Below, piece by piece: positions 1-6,207 of a DNA stretch of 16,495 nucleotides (position 1 is its first letter; every line of letters starts with the position of its first letter). The position numbers were made by a program, and so were the translations under genes. Source of the stretch: Thermococci archaeon (lineage in GTDB: Archaea > Methanobacteriota_B > Thermococci > Thermococcales > Thermococcaceae); NCBI GenBank assembly GCA_003663525.1, contig QMUF01000017.1, positions 1 through 16,495 of the forward strand. Reading direction: 5' to 3'. The notes under the pieces were generated by a model. The model was not told the DNA's origin. It did not search any database and saw only the letters and a list, made by a program, of their open reading frames with translations.

Positions 1-686
1 GCTCTTTCGTAATGGAGTTTACGTCTTTCAAATTCCTCAAACTCCAACTGAACACTCTTGACCTTAGACTTCTCAAAGATTATTTCAGGAATTTTCTTCC
101 ACTCTATGATCTCTTTCAAACACCAGACATCATACAAATCCCTTGGTCTCGTTCTCTGGAAGAGCGAGCGGACTTTCTCGACAAAGATTTCTTCAAGGGA
201 ATACACTAAGACTTCAGCATTGCATTCATCAGAGTAAGGGTGAATAATCCTCCTTTTTTCTAATGTGAGCAAGATGAGTTCGTTTTCAATTTTGGTCAAA
301 TCAATCTTGATTTTTAGTGGAGAACCCGATGTTCTTATTATTCTAAAGTATACCGTAGCTTCATAGCCATTCAACGTCTCTTTAAAGACAATGTTCTCTT
401 CAAAACCGATACCACTTTCTCTTCTGGCAATCATAACACCTCTCAATAACTCCTCCAGTATTGTTTTCCTGTCATATTCCTCCAAAAGCGTGAAATCTAA
501 ATCATCAGAAAACCTGTAATCCCCAATGAAGACCTTTTTTATTCCGGTTCCTCCCTTTAACGCCATTTTAAGTGATGTCTTTGAAAGCCCAAACAAGAGC
601 CAGTTCTGGGCATAATCCCTCTCCACAGTACTCTCAGGAACTTTTGCTCTTCTCGCAATTGCTTTGATTTCAAGTATCGGAATCAT
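1..686 (-). CDS. AbiEii-type nucleotidyltransferase toxin, 3' end outside the window
   Basis: The minus strand is open from an ATG at 686 through base 1, giving 228 codons of a gene whose C-terminus lies beyond the window. Seen: KGGT at residues 44-47, then RFSDDLDF at 58-65, which is the GG[T/S]-x-DxD signature of the polymerase-beta-like nucleotidyltransferases of the AbiEii/MenT family. A later segment, VRSLFQRTRPRDLYDVW, matches the conserved C-terminal helix of the family. The start overlaps the stop of the AbiEi-like gene as ATGA, so the two are translationally coupled. In type IV TA systems the enzyme inactivates a host target by adding nucleotides (for MenT3, tRNA 3' ends); the target here is unknown. 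No frameshift is visible in this part, unlike the broken paralogue at 9454-9715. Confidence 0.85.
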   Translation of the reverse strand, partial: MIPILEIKAIARRAKVPESTVERDYAQNWLLFGLSKTSLKMALKGGTGIKKVFIGDYRFSDDLDFTLLEEYDRKTILEELLRGVMIARRESGIGFEENIVFKETLNGYEATVYFRIIRTSGSPLKIKIDLTKIENELILLTLEKRRIIHPYSDECNAEVLVYSLEEIFVEKVRSLFQRTRPRDLYDVWCLKEIIEWKKIPEIIFEKSKVKSVQLEFEEFERRKLHYER

Positions 687-1426
687 TCTAATCCCTCCAA
701 TTCAACATTAACTATGATCTTCCATTTACTGTCAACATGTCCCTCTCTAGGCATTGTTGGATCAAGGAGAATATAGTTTCTCGTTTTCAGCTTTGGTAAG
801 CCAATATCTACTCCAAAATAATCACACAAGTAGCCAAGCCGTCTTATGACGGCAGAATTATTCATCCTCACTGCATACTCTCTGAGCTTTTCTGCCTCAA
901 GCTCCTCCCTGAATGCCTTAGCAACCTCAAGTATTCCCCCACAATATCTCGGCTTATCTAAGCAGTCGATTACGGTTTTTTCTCTGTCTGTTATGGGAAC
1001 TTGAAACTCCTCAATCCATGTCTTTTCAATACCGAAGTATTTCTCGAGCTTTATTCTGACGATTTTGTATCTAACCCCAAAAATTCTGAGGTCTTGTTTT
1101 TTCTTTCTTGCTGTCGTCTGGATGAATACAGTGTTGGGTATTTGTTCGGTAAAGCCGTGATAGTTGAGAGCTGACCAATAGGCTATAGTGGAAGGCTTTA
1201 CAAGCAGAGAACCTATTATGAATTCATGAAGCGTGTATTCTCCTTTTTCTGCTCCCAAAGGAATTACAATGTATTTTCCCTTTTCAATTCTCTCAATCCA
1301 GCCTTTTTTCTCGAGCCTGCTAAGGAGAACTTTCAGGATGTTTTTATCAATTCCTGTTATCTTAACCGCTTCCTCTATGGTGAAGATCCTCTTTCTTGCG
1401 AGTTTGTTAAGCATTTCAATTCTCAT
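683..1426 (-). CDS. AbiEi-family antitoxin / winged-helix transcriptional regulator
   Basis: 247 residues. An N-terminal winged helix (about residues 1-55, with KITGIDKNILKVLLSRLEKKG as recognition region, then a basic wing) is followed by the AbiEi C-terminal domain, recognisable by STIAYWSALNYHG, VPITDREKTVIDCLD and the CGG motif in KPRYCGGILEV. AbiEi proteins bind inverted repeats in their own promoter and neutralise the AbiEii nucleotidyltransferase encoded immediately downstream; here the ATGA overlap with that gene supports this. ATG 1426 is chosen because it starts the HTH and lies just downstream of the TATA box and palindrome at 1434-1474. A homologue with the same layout is at 9708-10496; the two diverge strongly, so they are not a recent duplication. 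Confidence 0.85.
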   Translation of the reverse strand: MRIEMLNKLARKRIFTIEEAVKITGIDKNILKVLLSRLEKKGWIERIEKGKYIVIPLGAEKGEYTLHEFIIGSLLVKPSTIAYWSALNYHGFTEQIPNTVFIQTTARKKKQDLRIFGVRYKIVRIKLEKYFGIEKTWIEEFQVPITDREKTVIDCLDKPRYCGGILEVAKAFREELEAEKLREYAVRMNNSAVIRRLGYLCDYFGVDIGLPKLKTRNYILLDPTMPREGHVDSKWKIIVNVELEGLE

Positions 1427-1433
1427 AATTATC

Positions 1434-1474
1434 CACCATAGTTAACAATTTTGATAACTTTGGTGTATATTTTT
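1434..1474 (-). promoter_or_regulatory. TATA box with inverted-repeat operator for the first AbiE pair
   Basis: CACCATAGTTA (1434-1444) and TAACTTTGGTG (1455-1465) form an 11-base inverted repeat with one mismatch and a 10-base spacer. An AATATA element on the minus strand at about 1466-1474 would place transcription start near 1440-1445, inside the palindrome. Repressor binding here would block initiation, as known for AbiEi autoregulation. The assignment to AbiEi is inferred from position. Confidence 0.6.
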
Positions 1475-1587
1475 GAGATTCATCCTATTAAATCTTTTGG
1501 AAATCCAACATATTCATTCAATTACCGATCAATGATACTCATCTCCATGCTTTTCGAGCTGATTCTCTCCTTACTCTGACAGGTGAG

Positions 1588-1641
1588 GCTTTTAAAAGAA
1601 AGTTTTGCCGTTAAGTATCATAAACCCTAAAAACTTAACGG
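1588..1641 (+). promoter_or_regulatory. Promoter and palindromic operator of the winged-helix relic
   Basis: A TATA-like TTTTAAAAG at about 1590-1598 is followed by CCGTTAAGT (1608-1616) and ACTTAACGG (1633-1641), a perfect 9-base inverted repeat with a 16-base spacer. The half-site CCGTTAAGT occurs again at 1891-1899, just before another TATA-like stretch. ATG 1647 lies 5 bases after the right arm. This is the arrangement expected of an autoregulated HTH gene. Confidence 0.5.
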
Positions 1642-1646
1642 TAAAC

Positions 1647-1799
1647 ATGAATGAACTTATGAGGAGGAGCGGAGAAATATCTGAAGCAATTGGTCTTTCA
1701 AAGCCTGCTGTAGTTGAGAGGCTAAAGAAGCTCGAAAGCCTGGGACTCATCAGAAAAGCTGGAAGAGGAGCACATGTAAAGTATACCACCAGAGCCTAA
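1647..1799 (+). pseudogene. Truncated winged-helix (MarR/ArsR-like) regulator relic, copy 1
   Basis: From ATG 1647 the frame encodes about 50 residues containing a clear helix-turn-helix, ISEAIGLSKPAVVERLKKLE, then a wing ending in GAHVKY. Complete regulators of this kind are at least 90-100 residues and usually carry sequence before the HTH and a dimerisation helix after the wing; both are missing, so I read this as a remnant, although a functional mini-regulator is not excluded because promoter and palindrome are intact. A second copy lies at 15390-15533. Each copy sits near the 3' end of a DUF4143-type ATPase gene on the opposite strand. Differences between the copies are mostly synonymous or conservative, which argues that the ancestor was under selection. 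Confidence 0.6.
1677..1784 (+). repeat. 108-bp dispersed direct repeat, copy 1 (partner 15405-15512)
   Basis: Aligned by eye with 15405-15512 there are about 11 differences over 108 bases and no gaps. The repeat covers the HTH and wing codons. Similarity ends abruptly on the right and shortly before 1677 on the left, where copy 2 lacks one A. Confidence 0.85.
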
Positions 1800-1837
1800 G
1801 TGGAACAAATAGTAATCCAGCTTTTTTCATCTCTCAC

Positions 1838-1881
1838 GCCCGCTGGAGACCCCATCCGTAAGGGTGGGGAGGAAAGCGGGC
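1838..1881. other. Two-tier GC-rich hairpin
   Basis: Outer arms GCCCGCT (1838-1844) and AGCGGGC (1875-1881) enclose a 5/5 internal loop (GGAGA/AGGAA), then inner arms CCCCATCC (1850-1857) and GGGTGGGG (1862-1869) with a GTAA loop. The one imperfect inner pair would be G-U in RNA. It stands out from an AT-rich background. It could be a transposon end, a terminator for the relic at 1647-1799, or the first domain of an RNA; its shape resembles IS200/IS605-type end hairpins. Confidence 0.6.
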
Positions 1882-1890
1882 TTCTCACCT

Positions 1891-2116
1891 CCGTTAAGTT
1901 TTTAAACACTAATGGTATACACGAGTATTGATTAAGGAGTCAATCCCAAAGGCACCCTCTGGGTAAACGGCTGTGTGGGAATGAGGCTCCAAGCGTTGCC
2001 TTGGGGAGCTGGCTCCCCTTGGCAGGGCCGCCGTCAACCGGCCTAATGTAGGGATGAATGGTTTCGACCATTATGATTCACCTGCAAGCTCCTTCCGATA
2101 GGGAGGGGTAGTTGAC
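1891..2116 (+). ncRNA. Candidate structured RNA or IS200/IS605-type 3' end relic
   Basis: This block is visibly GC-rich compared with its flanks and contains several hairpins: GGGGAG-CTGG-CTCCCC (2003-2018), AATGGT-TTCG-ACCATT (2057-2072) and an imperfect CTCCTTCC/GGGAGG stem at about 2089-2107, followed by GTTGAC. A TATA-like TTTTTAAAC at 1899-1907 would start transcription near 1930. No convincing protein is encoded, although two plus frames are open for 30-40 codons before stops near 2030-2045 and could be a worn TnpB C-terminus. The final stem plus GTTGAC resembles right ends of IS200/IS605 elements, where TnpB guide RNAs end. Strand and boundaries are uncertain. Confidence 0.4.
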
Positions 2117-2154
2117 TAAGCGTATACATCTCTGAGTTGTCTTTCTTAAAAAGT

Positions 2155-3468
2155 TCAAACATCAAAGCATGCAAGGAACAGATAAACCGGGATCATTAAA
2201 GGACTAGTGAAAAAATCCTCTTTTGATAGAGTTACAATATTTTTTATTTTTCCCACCTTAACTCTCAAAGGCTTTGCATTCCTCCCCCACTTAACTTCAA
2301 AGCCAATACCATCCTTTGTTACCACATCAACTTCGCCCCCACTCCTCCAGTAGCCAACCTCATACTTTCTGGCCAAGTGCGACGCAACAACACTTTCAAC
2401 AATCTTATCCTCACCCGGGCCTTCAATCAAACACCAGCGTGAGAAAAGGTGATACAAAAATGGGTCCATGAAATGAATCTTCTTCTCTTTTTTGAACTCC
2501 GGTTCCAAGGTGTTGGGATTAAAATACTGCAGAACTTCAAGGACAAAACTTTTCTCAAAAAATTCAACGTAGCTAAAAACCGTTTTATGAGAACCAACCT
2601 CAACCTCTTTTGCAATTGTGTTCCATCCTACCGGAGATGGAACCCTCTCAAGGATGGCTTTTATTATCCTTTTTGCGACACCTTCACTCTTCCCCAGCCT
2701 GATCAAATCCCCTCTGATCCAAGAGAGGTAAGTATCATAAGTCTCCTCACTTACTTTGCCTTTCTTAAGAATATCCTTCACAGCCCTTGGGAACCCACCA
2801 CTCTTCAGATAAAGAACAAAAAGGTCGTACAGTTCTTCTTTCCATGGTCGTAGCTTCAAACATTTTTCAATCTCAGCAACGTCTTTAATCTTGGGAATCC
2901 TTGAGTAAAGCTCTGGCGCAGCAACTTTTACAAATTCCCTAAAGCTTAGAGGATACATGATGATATCCCTTCCTCTCCCCCTCCTTCCTGGAAAAGTTTC
3001 AACCTCACCTTTAAGATACATACTGAGAGAGCCCGTTAGAATTAGAACATCCCTTTTGAATTTCCCCATGTCAATGTAGAGCTTTATTGCTCTGAACCAT
3101 TCCTTCGGAAATGTAATCTCATCCAAGAGAAAATAAGAACCCTCAATTCCTTCAATCTTCCTGAGCTCCATATACTCATCCAAAACCTCAATAAGCTCTT
3201 TATAATCGCTTAGATAATCACACCGCACATAAAATATCGCTTTGGGATCAACTCCACTATCCAAGAGCTTTTTTATAACAAGCTTTAGGAGGGTTGTCTT
3301 ACCCACTTGCCTTGGGCCAAATACGAAATTTAGAGAAAATGGCTCCAGTGAGATCTTTTCAATCGCTTCCGGGATCCATCTAACCTCGCTTTCTTTCCAT
3401 TTGCTATAATCTTCATCCTCCTCTATAAAGTCCCTTCCCTTCCACCATGGATTAAACTGTTCAATCAT
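2155..3468 (-). CDS. AAA-family ATPase with DUF4143-like C-terminal domain (COG1373 type)
   Basis: 437 residues. Walker A GPRQVGKTT is at 51-59, Walker B YFLLDE ends at 117, and the sensor/arginine region TGSLSMYL followed by FPGRRGRGRD lies near 150-170. After a middle helical region there is a winged-helix-like stretch (SPVGWNTIAKEVEVGSHKTV), then a C-terminal restriction-endonuclease-like region with GGEVDVV and GFEVKWG, the E/D...ExK arrangement common in this family. These ATPases are abundant in archaea and usually of unknown function, often near TA genes; the nuclease-like fold may be inactive. ATG 3468 fits a probably leaderless transcript from the TATA box at about 3491-3500. The gene appears intact and is related to the partial gene at the right edge. 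Confidence 0.8.
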   Translation of the reverse strand: MIEQFNPWWKGRDFIEEDEDYSKWKESEVRWIPEAIEKISLEPFSLNFVFGPRQVGKTTLLKLVIKKLLDSGVDPKAIFYVRCDYLSDYKELIEVLDEYMELRKIEGIEGSYFLLDEITFPKEWFRAIKLYIDMGKFKRDVLILTGSLSMYLKGEVETFPGRRGRGRDIIMYPLSFREFVKVAAPELYSRIPKIKDVAEIEKCLKLRPWKEELYDLFVLYLKSGGFPRAVKDILKKGKVSEETYDTYLSWIRGDLIRLGKSEGVAKRIIKAILERVPSPVGWNTIAKEVEVGSHKTVFSYVEFFEKSFVLEVLQYFNPNTLEPEFKKEKKIHFMDPFLYHLFSRWCLIEGPGEDKIVESVVASHLARKYEVGYWRSGGEVDVVTKDGIGFEVKWGRNAKPLRVKVGKIKNIVTLSKEDFFTSPLMIPVYLFLACFDV

Positions 3469-3520
3469 GTTGGTATTTGTATTACCAACTCTTTAAAAAT
3501 ATTTTGGTAATGCCATTACC
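3469..3520 (-). promoter_or_regulatory. TATA box flanked by two copies of a 15-bp palindromic operator
   Basis: GGTATT-TGT-ATTACC (3472-3486) and GGTAAT-GCC-ATTACC (3506-3520) are two versions of GGTAWT-N3-ATTACC, 34 bp apart start to start. The first is extended to GTTGGTA...TACCAAC (3469-3489). Between them lies an AT-rich TATA-like stretch (minus strand ATATTTTTAA, about 3491-3500). The arrangement implies a dimeric regulator that covers both sides of the ATPase promoter; which protein binds is not known. Confidence 0.65.
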
Positions 3521-3538
3521 GATGCTATTCATATAGCC

Positions 3539-3634
3539 CTTAGGGAACTCTCCACTCAACTGGGCCTTTCGAGGGCAAGAGTCTCCACAATTACCAGATC
3601 TCTTGAAACAAAAACTACCTTTAACCCACAATAG
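3539..3634 (+). pseudogene. Helix-turn-helix remnant without a start
   Basis: One plus frame reads LRELSTQLGLSRARVSTITR and then SLE before diverging and stopping at 3632-3634. This is a typical helix-turn-helix, but no start codon or wing is present, and it lies just beyond the operator at 3506-3520. It overlaps the last codons of the minus-strand fragment ending at 3556. It seems to be what is left of a regulator that was divergent from the ATPase at 2155-3468. Confidence 0.45.
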
Positions 3635-3750
3635 GCCCACAAATCTGTAGAACAACCGTTAACTTTTTTAACTGTTGTTCTATAAATTGAAAGATTCCTC
3701 GAATCATAAACCTCAATGAATATGTCATCAGAAAGTTCGGGCCTCTTCAT
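3556..3750 (-). pseudogene. Truncated second gene of the wHTH operon, family unknown
   Basis: The frame starts at ATG 3750, inside the end of the upstream wHTH gene (23-base overlap), with a purine-rich GTGAGAAGA just before it. Only the first 30 or so codons (beginning MKRPELSDDIFIEVYDSRN) look like an ordered protein start; from about 3682 leftward the sequence is a long palindrome and then the antisense of an HTH remnant. I read it as the 5' end of a partner gene, plausibly a toxin given the neighbours, cut off by rearrangement. I do not recognise the family. Confidence 0.45.
3648..3682. repeat. 35-bp near-perfect palindrome
   Basis: TAGAACAAC (3648-3656) and GTTGTTCTA (3674-3682), plus inner arms GTTAA (3658-3662) and TTAAC (3668-3672), pair around a CTTTT loop with one mismatch. 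TATAAAT follows at 3681-3687. It is the size and style of the operators elsewhere in the window, but here it lies inside a broken gene, so it may be an orphan operator/promoter or the hairpin of a lost element. Confidence 0.6.
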
Positions 3751-4351
3751 TCTTCTCACTTTCAATTATGGAGACGATGGTCTCAAAAACATCATCAAAG
3801 AGCCTCGTGTACGTTCCCTGAACGAGCATATCAGCCAGAATCATTCCCCAGCTTGGAATGTAATAACCGTTGAGTTCCTTCCTAATCTTGAAGTAGAAGT
3901 CATCGTAAATGCAAACCTTAAAGGGGTAGCCTTTAGGATCTTTAAACTTCATGAGCTCTTTGAAAGTTTTTTCACTTGCATAGAGAATCCCACCTGCAGG
4001 AGTTATTACCTTGCCAAGCAGCCAGAGGGCAGAATTTCCAGAAAAGAGGACCAAATTCCTCATGTCATAATCCGGAACGAGTTTGAGGGTTATAGGACTT
4101 AGAGAATTCAATATTACCTCCTTATCCTTTGCCCACTTGAATATCAGCCCTTTTTTGTCTAAAACTACTAGCTTCCTGCTTGGCGTTGTTGTTAAATAAT
4201 TCTCCTTCCGTAGAGTTCTGACAACCTGGAAGACATACTTATAGTTCATTCCTGTAATTCTGGAGATTTCGGGGATCGAGATTGGACTGCGATCAAAAAT
4301 CAGGCTGTAAACTTTTTCCCTAGAAGTCGGGGGCTTCACTTTCTCCACCAA
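3728..4351 (-). CDS. Winged-helix DNA-binding protein, candidate antitoxin of unknown family
   Basis: 207 residues. The N-terminus (about 8-55) is a helix-turn-helix with SIPEISRITGMNYKYVFQVV and RTLRKENYL. The remainder, with motifs VLFSGNSALWLLG and SWGMILADML, is a mixed alpha/beta domain I do not recognise with certainty; its layout (N-terminal wHTH, overlapping partner downstream, own palindromic operator) is that of TA-type antitoxins such as AbiEi. ATG 4351 lies just downstream of the TATA/operator at 4358-4394, giving a leaderless or nearly leaderless message. The downstream partner is truncated, so the protein is probably an orphan. Confidence 0.6.
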   Translation of the reverse strand: MVEKVKPPTSREKVYSLIFDRSPISIPEISRITGMNYKYVFQVVRTLRKENYLTTTPSRKLVVLDKKGLIFKWAKDKEVILNSLSPITLKLVPDYDMRNLVLFSGNSALWLLGKVITPAGGILYASEKTFKELMKFKDPKGYPFKVCIYDDFYFKIRKELNGYYIPSWGMILADMLVQGTYTRLFDDVFETIVSIIESEKNEEARTF

Positions 4352-4357
4352 ATCTAC

Positions 4358-4394
4358 AATATCAACAAATATTTAAAAAGCTTTTGTTGATATT
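4358..4394 (-). promoter_or_regulatory. TATA box inside a perfect 12-bp inverted repeat
   Basis: AATATCAACAAA (4358-4369) and TTTGTTGATATT (4383-4394) are perfect inverted copies. The 13-base spacer holds the TATA element (minus strand TTTAAATA, about 4371-4378), so transcription would begin near ATG 4351. A regulator bound to both arms would straddle the TATA box; autoregulation by the wHTH protein at 3728-4351 is the natural inference. Confidence 0.75.
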
Positions 4395-4453
4395 GATGAT
4401 TTGATAGAAAGAATGATAGCTCCAGCCTCACTCATGGGGATCACCTTTTGTTT
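4373..4453 (-). other. Relic gene start (GGTG-ATGAGTGAGGC), border copy A
   Basis: On the minus strand AAAAGGTGATCCCC is followed by ATG (4435-4433) and a frame of 20 codons beginning MSEAG that ends in the next unit's operator. The ribosome site and first codons match three other sites: 5684, 7686 and 9384. It lies directly after the ATPase ending at 4469. The peptide is probably not a product in itself but the start of a lost downstream gene. Confidence 0.55.
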
Positions 4454-4468
4454 ATGGCCCTTACTCGT

Positions 4469-5684
4469 TCATTTTGCCTTTGGAGAGAGGGACAGTCTCT
4501 CCGCAGCGTACCTGTAGATAGGATCTGAAAACCTGTAGACTCCTATGTCGTCCTTGACCACTGCGAACAGCTCACCTGTGAGGGCATCTAAGAGCCTGCT
4601 GAGGGTGTCTTTTGAGATTCCAGTTTTTTCCAGTTCCCCCCAGGTGGCACCGTAGGTTAACCTCTTAATTACTTCTCTGGCTTTTGGGCTTCTTCCCTCC
4701 AGGAAGTGCTCCAGCTCCCTCAGCGCCTCATTCACAGCTTTCTCAAATACCCTCTGCAGTGCTTCTTCATGAGATGCCCCGAGGCATCGCCTGAGTCCAT
4801 AAAGGTTTAACCAGCCGGGCAGTGTCCCAAGCCTCCAGAGCGTGTCTTGAATCTCCCTTTGGGTGAAATCTACGCCACACTTCTCGAAACCCTTTCTCAA
4901 AAACTCCACGGCTACCCATTCAGGCCAGGGAGGGAGGAGTATTTCAATCGGTGGCCTTCCATAAAAACTGTCCCTGTGGGTAGCCTCGAACAGCTTTTTG
5001 ATGACACCTGCGTAGGAGCCCGTAAATATTACCAGCAAGGAATCATTTTCATTAAATGCAGTGGCCAAGGCTTTTAGAAAGCTATTCACGCCCTGTTTTA
5101 CATTCTGGACTTCATCGAGTATTAGTATTGTGTTCTTCAATGAAAAAAAGAGCATCCTCCAGCGCATTTTTAGCAGCAGCATTTTCTCTGAGCCTTACAC
5201 CACCACCTGTGCCCCCGGCGGAAAGAGAAACCTCAGCAATATACTTGGTTAGTGTTTCAAGAATTGATTTTGGCAGTCTGCCCAGTATCTTCTCCGTAGC
5301 CTGGCGGGAGGTTTCAGTATTCCTCAGGTCAACAAAAATTACCCTGTATTTCATTTCCTCCGCAAAGGAGTTGGCACCAGCCAGTGCAAGGCTTGTTTTT
5401 CCTGCCATTCTTGGCCCAAGAATCGCCACCCAGCTTTTGGCATGAAGAGCGTTTACCAACCTGTTAAGCTCCTCAGAACGTCCAAACAGCCGACTTTTAT
5501 CTTTCCTGGGTCTCTGGTCGAAAAATGATATGCCCCTCTCTACCCTGCGTCCCACTTCGATACCCCCGAACTGGTTCGGGGGGTATTGTTCATAAGTCTT
5601 TCGTTTGGGCAAGGAAAACATCGAAACTACCATCCCGGCAAAGACTACTCCAGTCCCCCTGGCAATCTTCTGCCGCTCGCTCAT
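4469..5684 (-). pseudogene. Archaeal AAA ATPase split by a frameshift near 5145, with a flippase-like N-terminus
   Basis: The first frame (5684 to 5112) carries LFGRSEELNRLVNAL, Walker A GPRMAGKTS (residues 90-98) and the following strand. The second frame (to 4469) resumes with Walker B TILILDEVQN, sensor VIFTGSYAGV, and the C-terminal winged-helix part. The frames meet near a run of seven T (coding strand, 5143-5149), where a +1 shift would restore about 405 residues. A sequencing error, true inactivation or recoding cannot be told apart here. The first 24 residues (MSERQKIARGTGVVFAG...) resemble the start of archaeal polysaccharide flippases rather than ATPases of this family, so the gene may have been joined to a flippase start. 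The ATPase could instead begin nearer SLPKRKTYEQ. It is preceded by RBS AAGGTGAGCTC. Confidence 0.65.
5560..5586. repeat. GC-rich palindrome within the ATPase 5' region
   Basis: ATACCCCCGAAC (5560-5571) and GTTCGGGGGGTAT (5574-5586) pair almost perfectly around TG; one arm has five C and the other six G. It lies in codons for the PPNQFGG segment, just after the flippase-like N-terminus, close to where the two parent sequences would be joined. Confidence 0.6.
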
Positions 5685-5703
5685 GAGCTCACCTTTTTAA
5701 TCT

Positions 5704-5745
5704 ATGATACCTTTATGAGCCCTTTATGATTCCTTTGAGCCCTTT
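5704..5745. repeat. Two tandem 20-22-bp repeats in the promoter region of the ATPase
   Basis: Units 5704-5725 and 5726-5745 both read ATGAT-(A/T)CCTTT-(AT)GAGCCCTTT. They lie upstream of ATG 5684 and directly downstream of an AT-rich TATA-like stretch at about 5742-5752 (minus strand). Direct repeats at this position suggest a cooperative operator, different in type from the inverted repeats used by the neighbours. Confidence 0.55.
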
Positions 5746-5757
5746 AATACATAATAA

Positions 5758-6126
5758 GTACCCCTTCCCGTAGCCCCAATTCTCAGGAGCACAGTGCTTT
5801 ACGAGTTTGGACTCTTTGAAAGGGATTCAAAAACACTTGGTATGCTTCTTGAGGATGCTGTGGCACTTTACCTTCATCTACTTGCCAGAGAGAGGAAGGC
5901 AAGACTTCACTATGATGCTCAAAAAGGCGGCGCAGACTTTATCTTGAAGAACCACTCTAAGGGAATTGTAGTTGAGGTTGGATGGGGAAAGAAAGGACTC
6001 CGTCAAGTCATTAAGACCATGAAAAAAACAGGGTTAGACCGTGGTCTCGTAATTTATAACGGCCAGCTGAAAAAGAAAGATAATGTATGGTTTGTCCCAA
6101 GAGAGCTCTTTCTACTAATGCTATAA
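5758..6126 (+). pseudogene. C-terminal fragment of a DUF4143-type ATPase
   Basis: The plus frame is open from 5758 after a TAA and begins VPLPVAPILRSTVLYEFGLF, which matches the region before the C-terminal domain of DUF4143 ATPases, so the usual 250 or so N-terminal residues with Walker A and B are absent. The retained part contains LGMLLEDAVALYLHLLARE, then KGGADFILK and GIVVEVGWG, the nuclease-like D...ExK-type pattern with G in place of the lysine neighbour. A GTG at 5794 could start a 110-residue product, but there is no obvious ribosome site. It is in opposite orientation to its neighbours, indicating rearrangement. Confidence 0.65.
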
Positions 6127-6207
6127 CCTTCCAAGAATTTTAAAAATAAAGGAACTGGCCCCCTCATCCAAAAGACAAGGTTTCAAAAGAAAATGAGAAT
6201 CTTAAAT

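Noticed and set aside
12..209. Plus-strand open frame of 65 codons at the left edge
   Set aside because: It is antisense to the AbiEii toxin, whose frame has the KGGT and DxD motifs; the plus frame has no family features.
5704..5745. Tandem repeat as a replication-origin iteron
   Set aside because: Only two units, no initiator gene and no AT-rich unwinding region beyond a promoter-sized stretch.
6144..6166. A 17-base identity (AAAAATAAAGGAACTGG) with the 3' end of the ATPase at 15546
   Set aside because: It could be the last codons (PVPLFL) of another lost ATPase, but the match is too short and AT-rich to support a separate feature.
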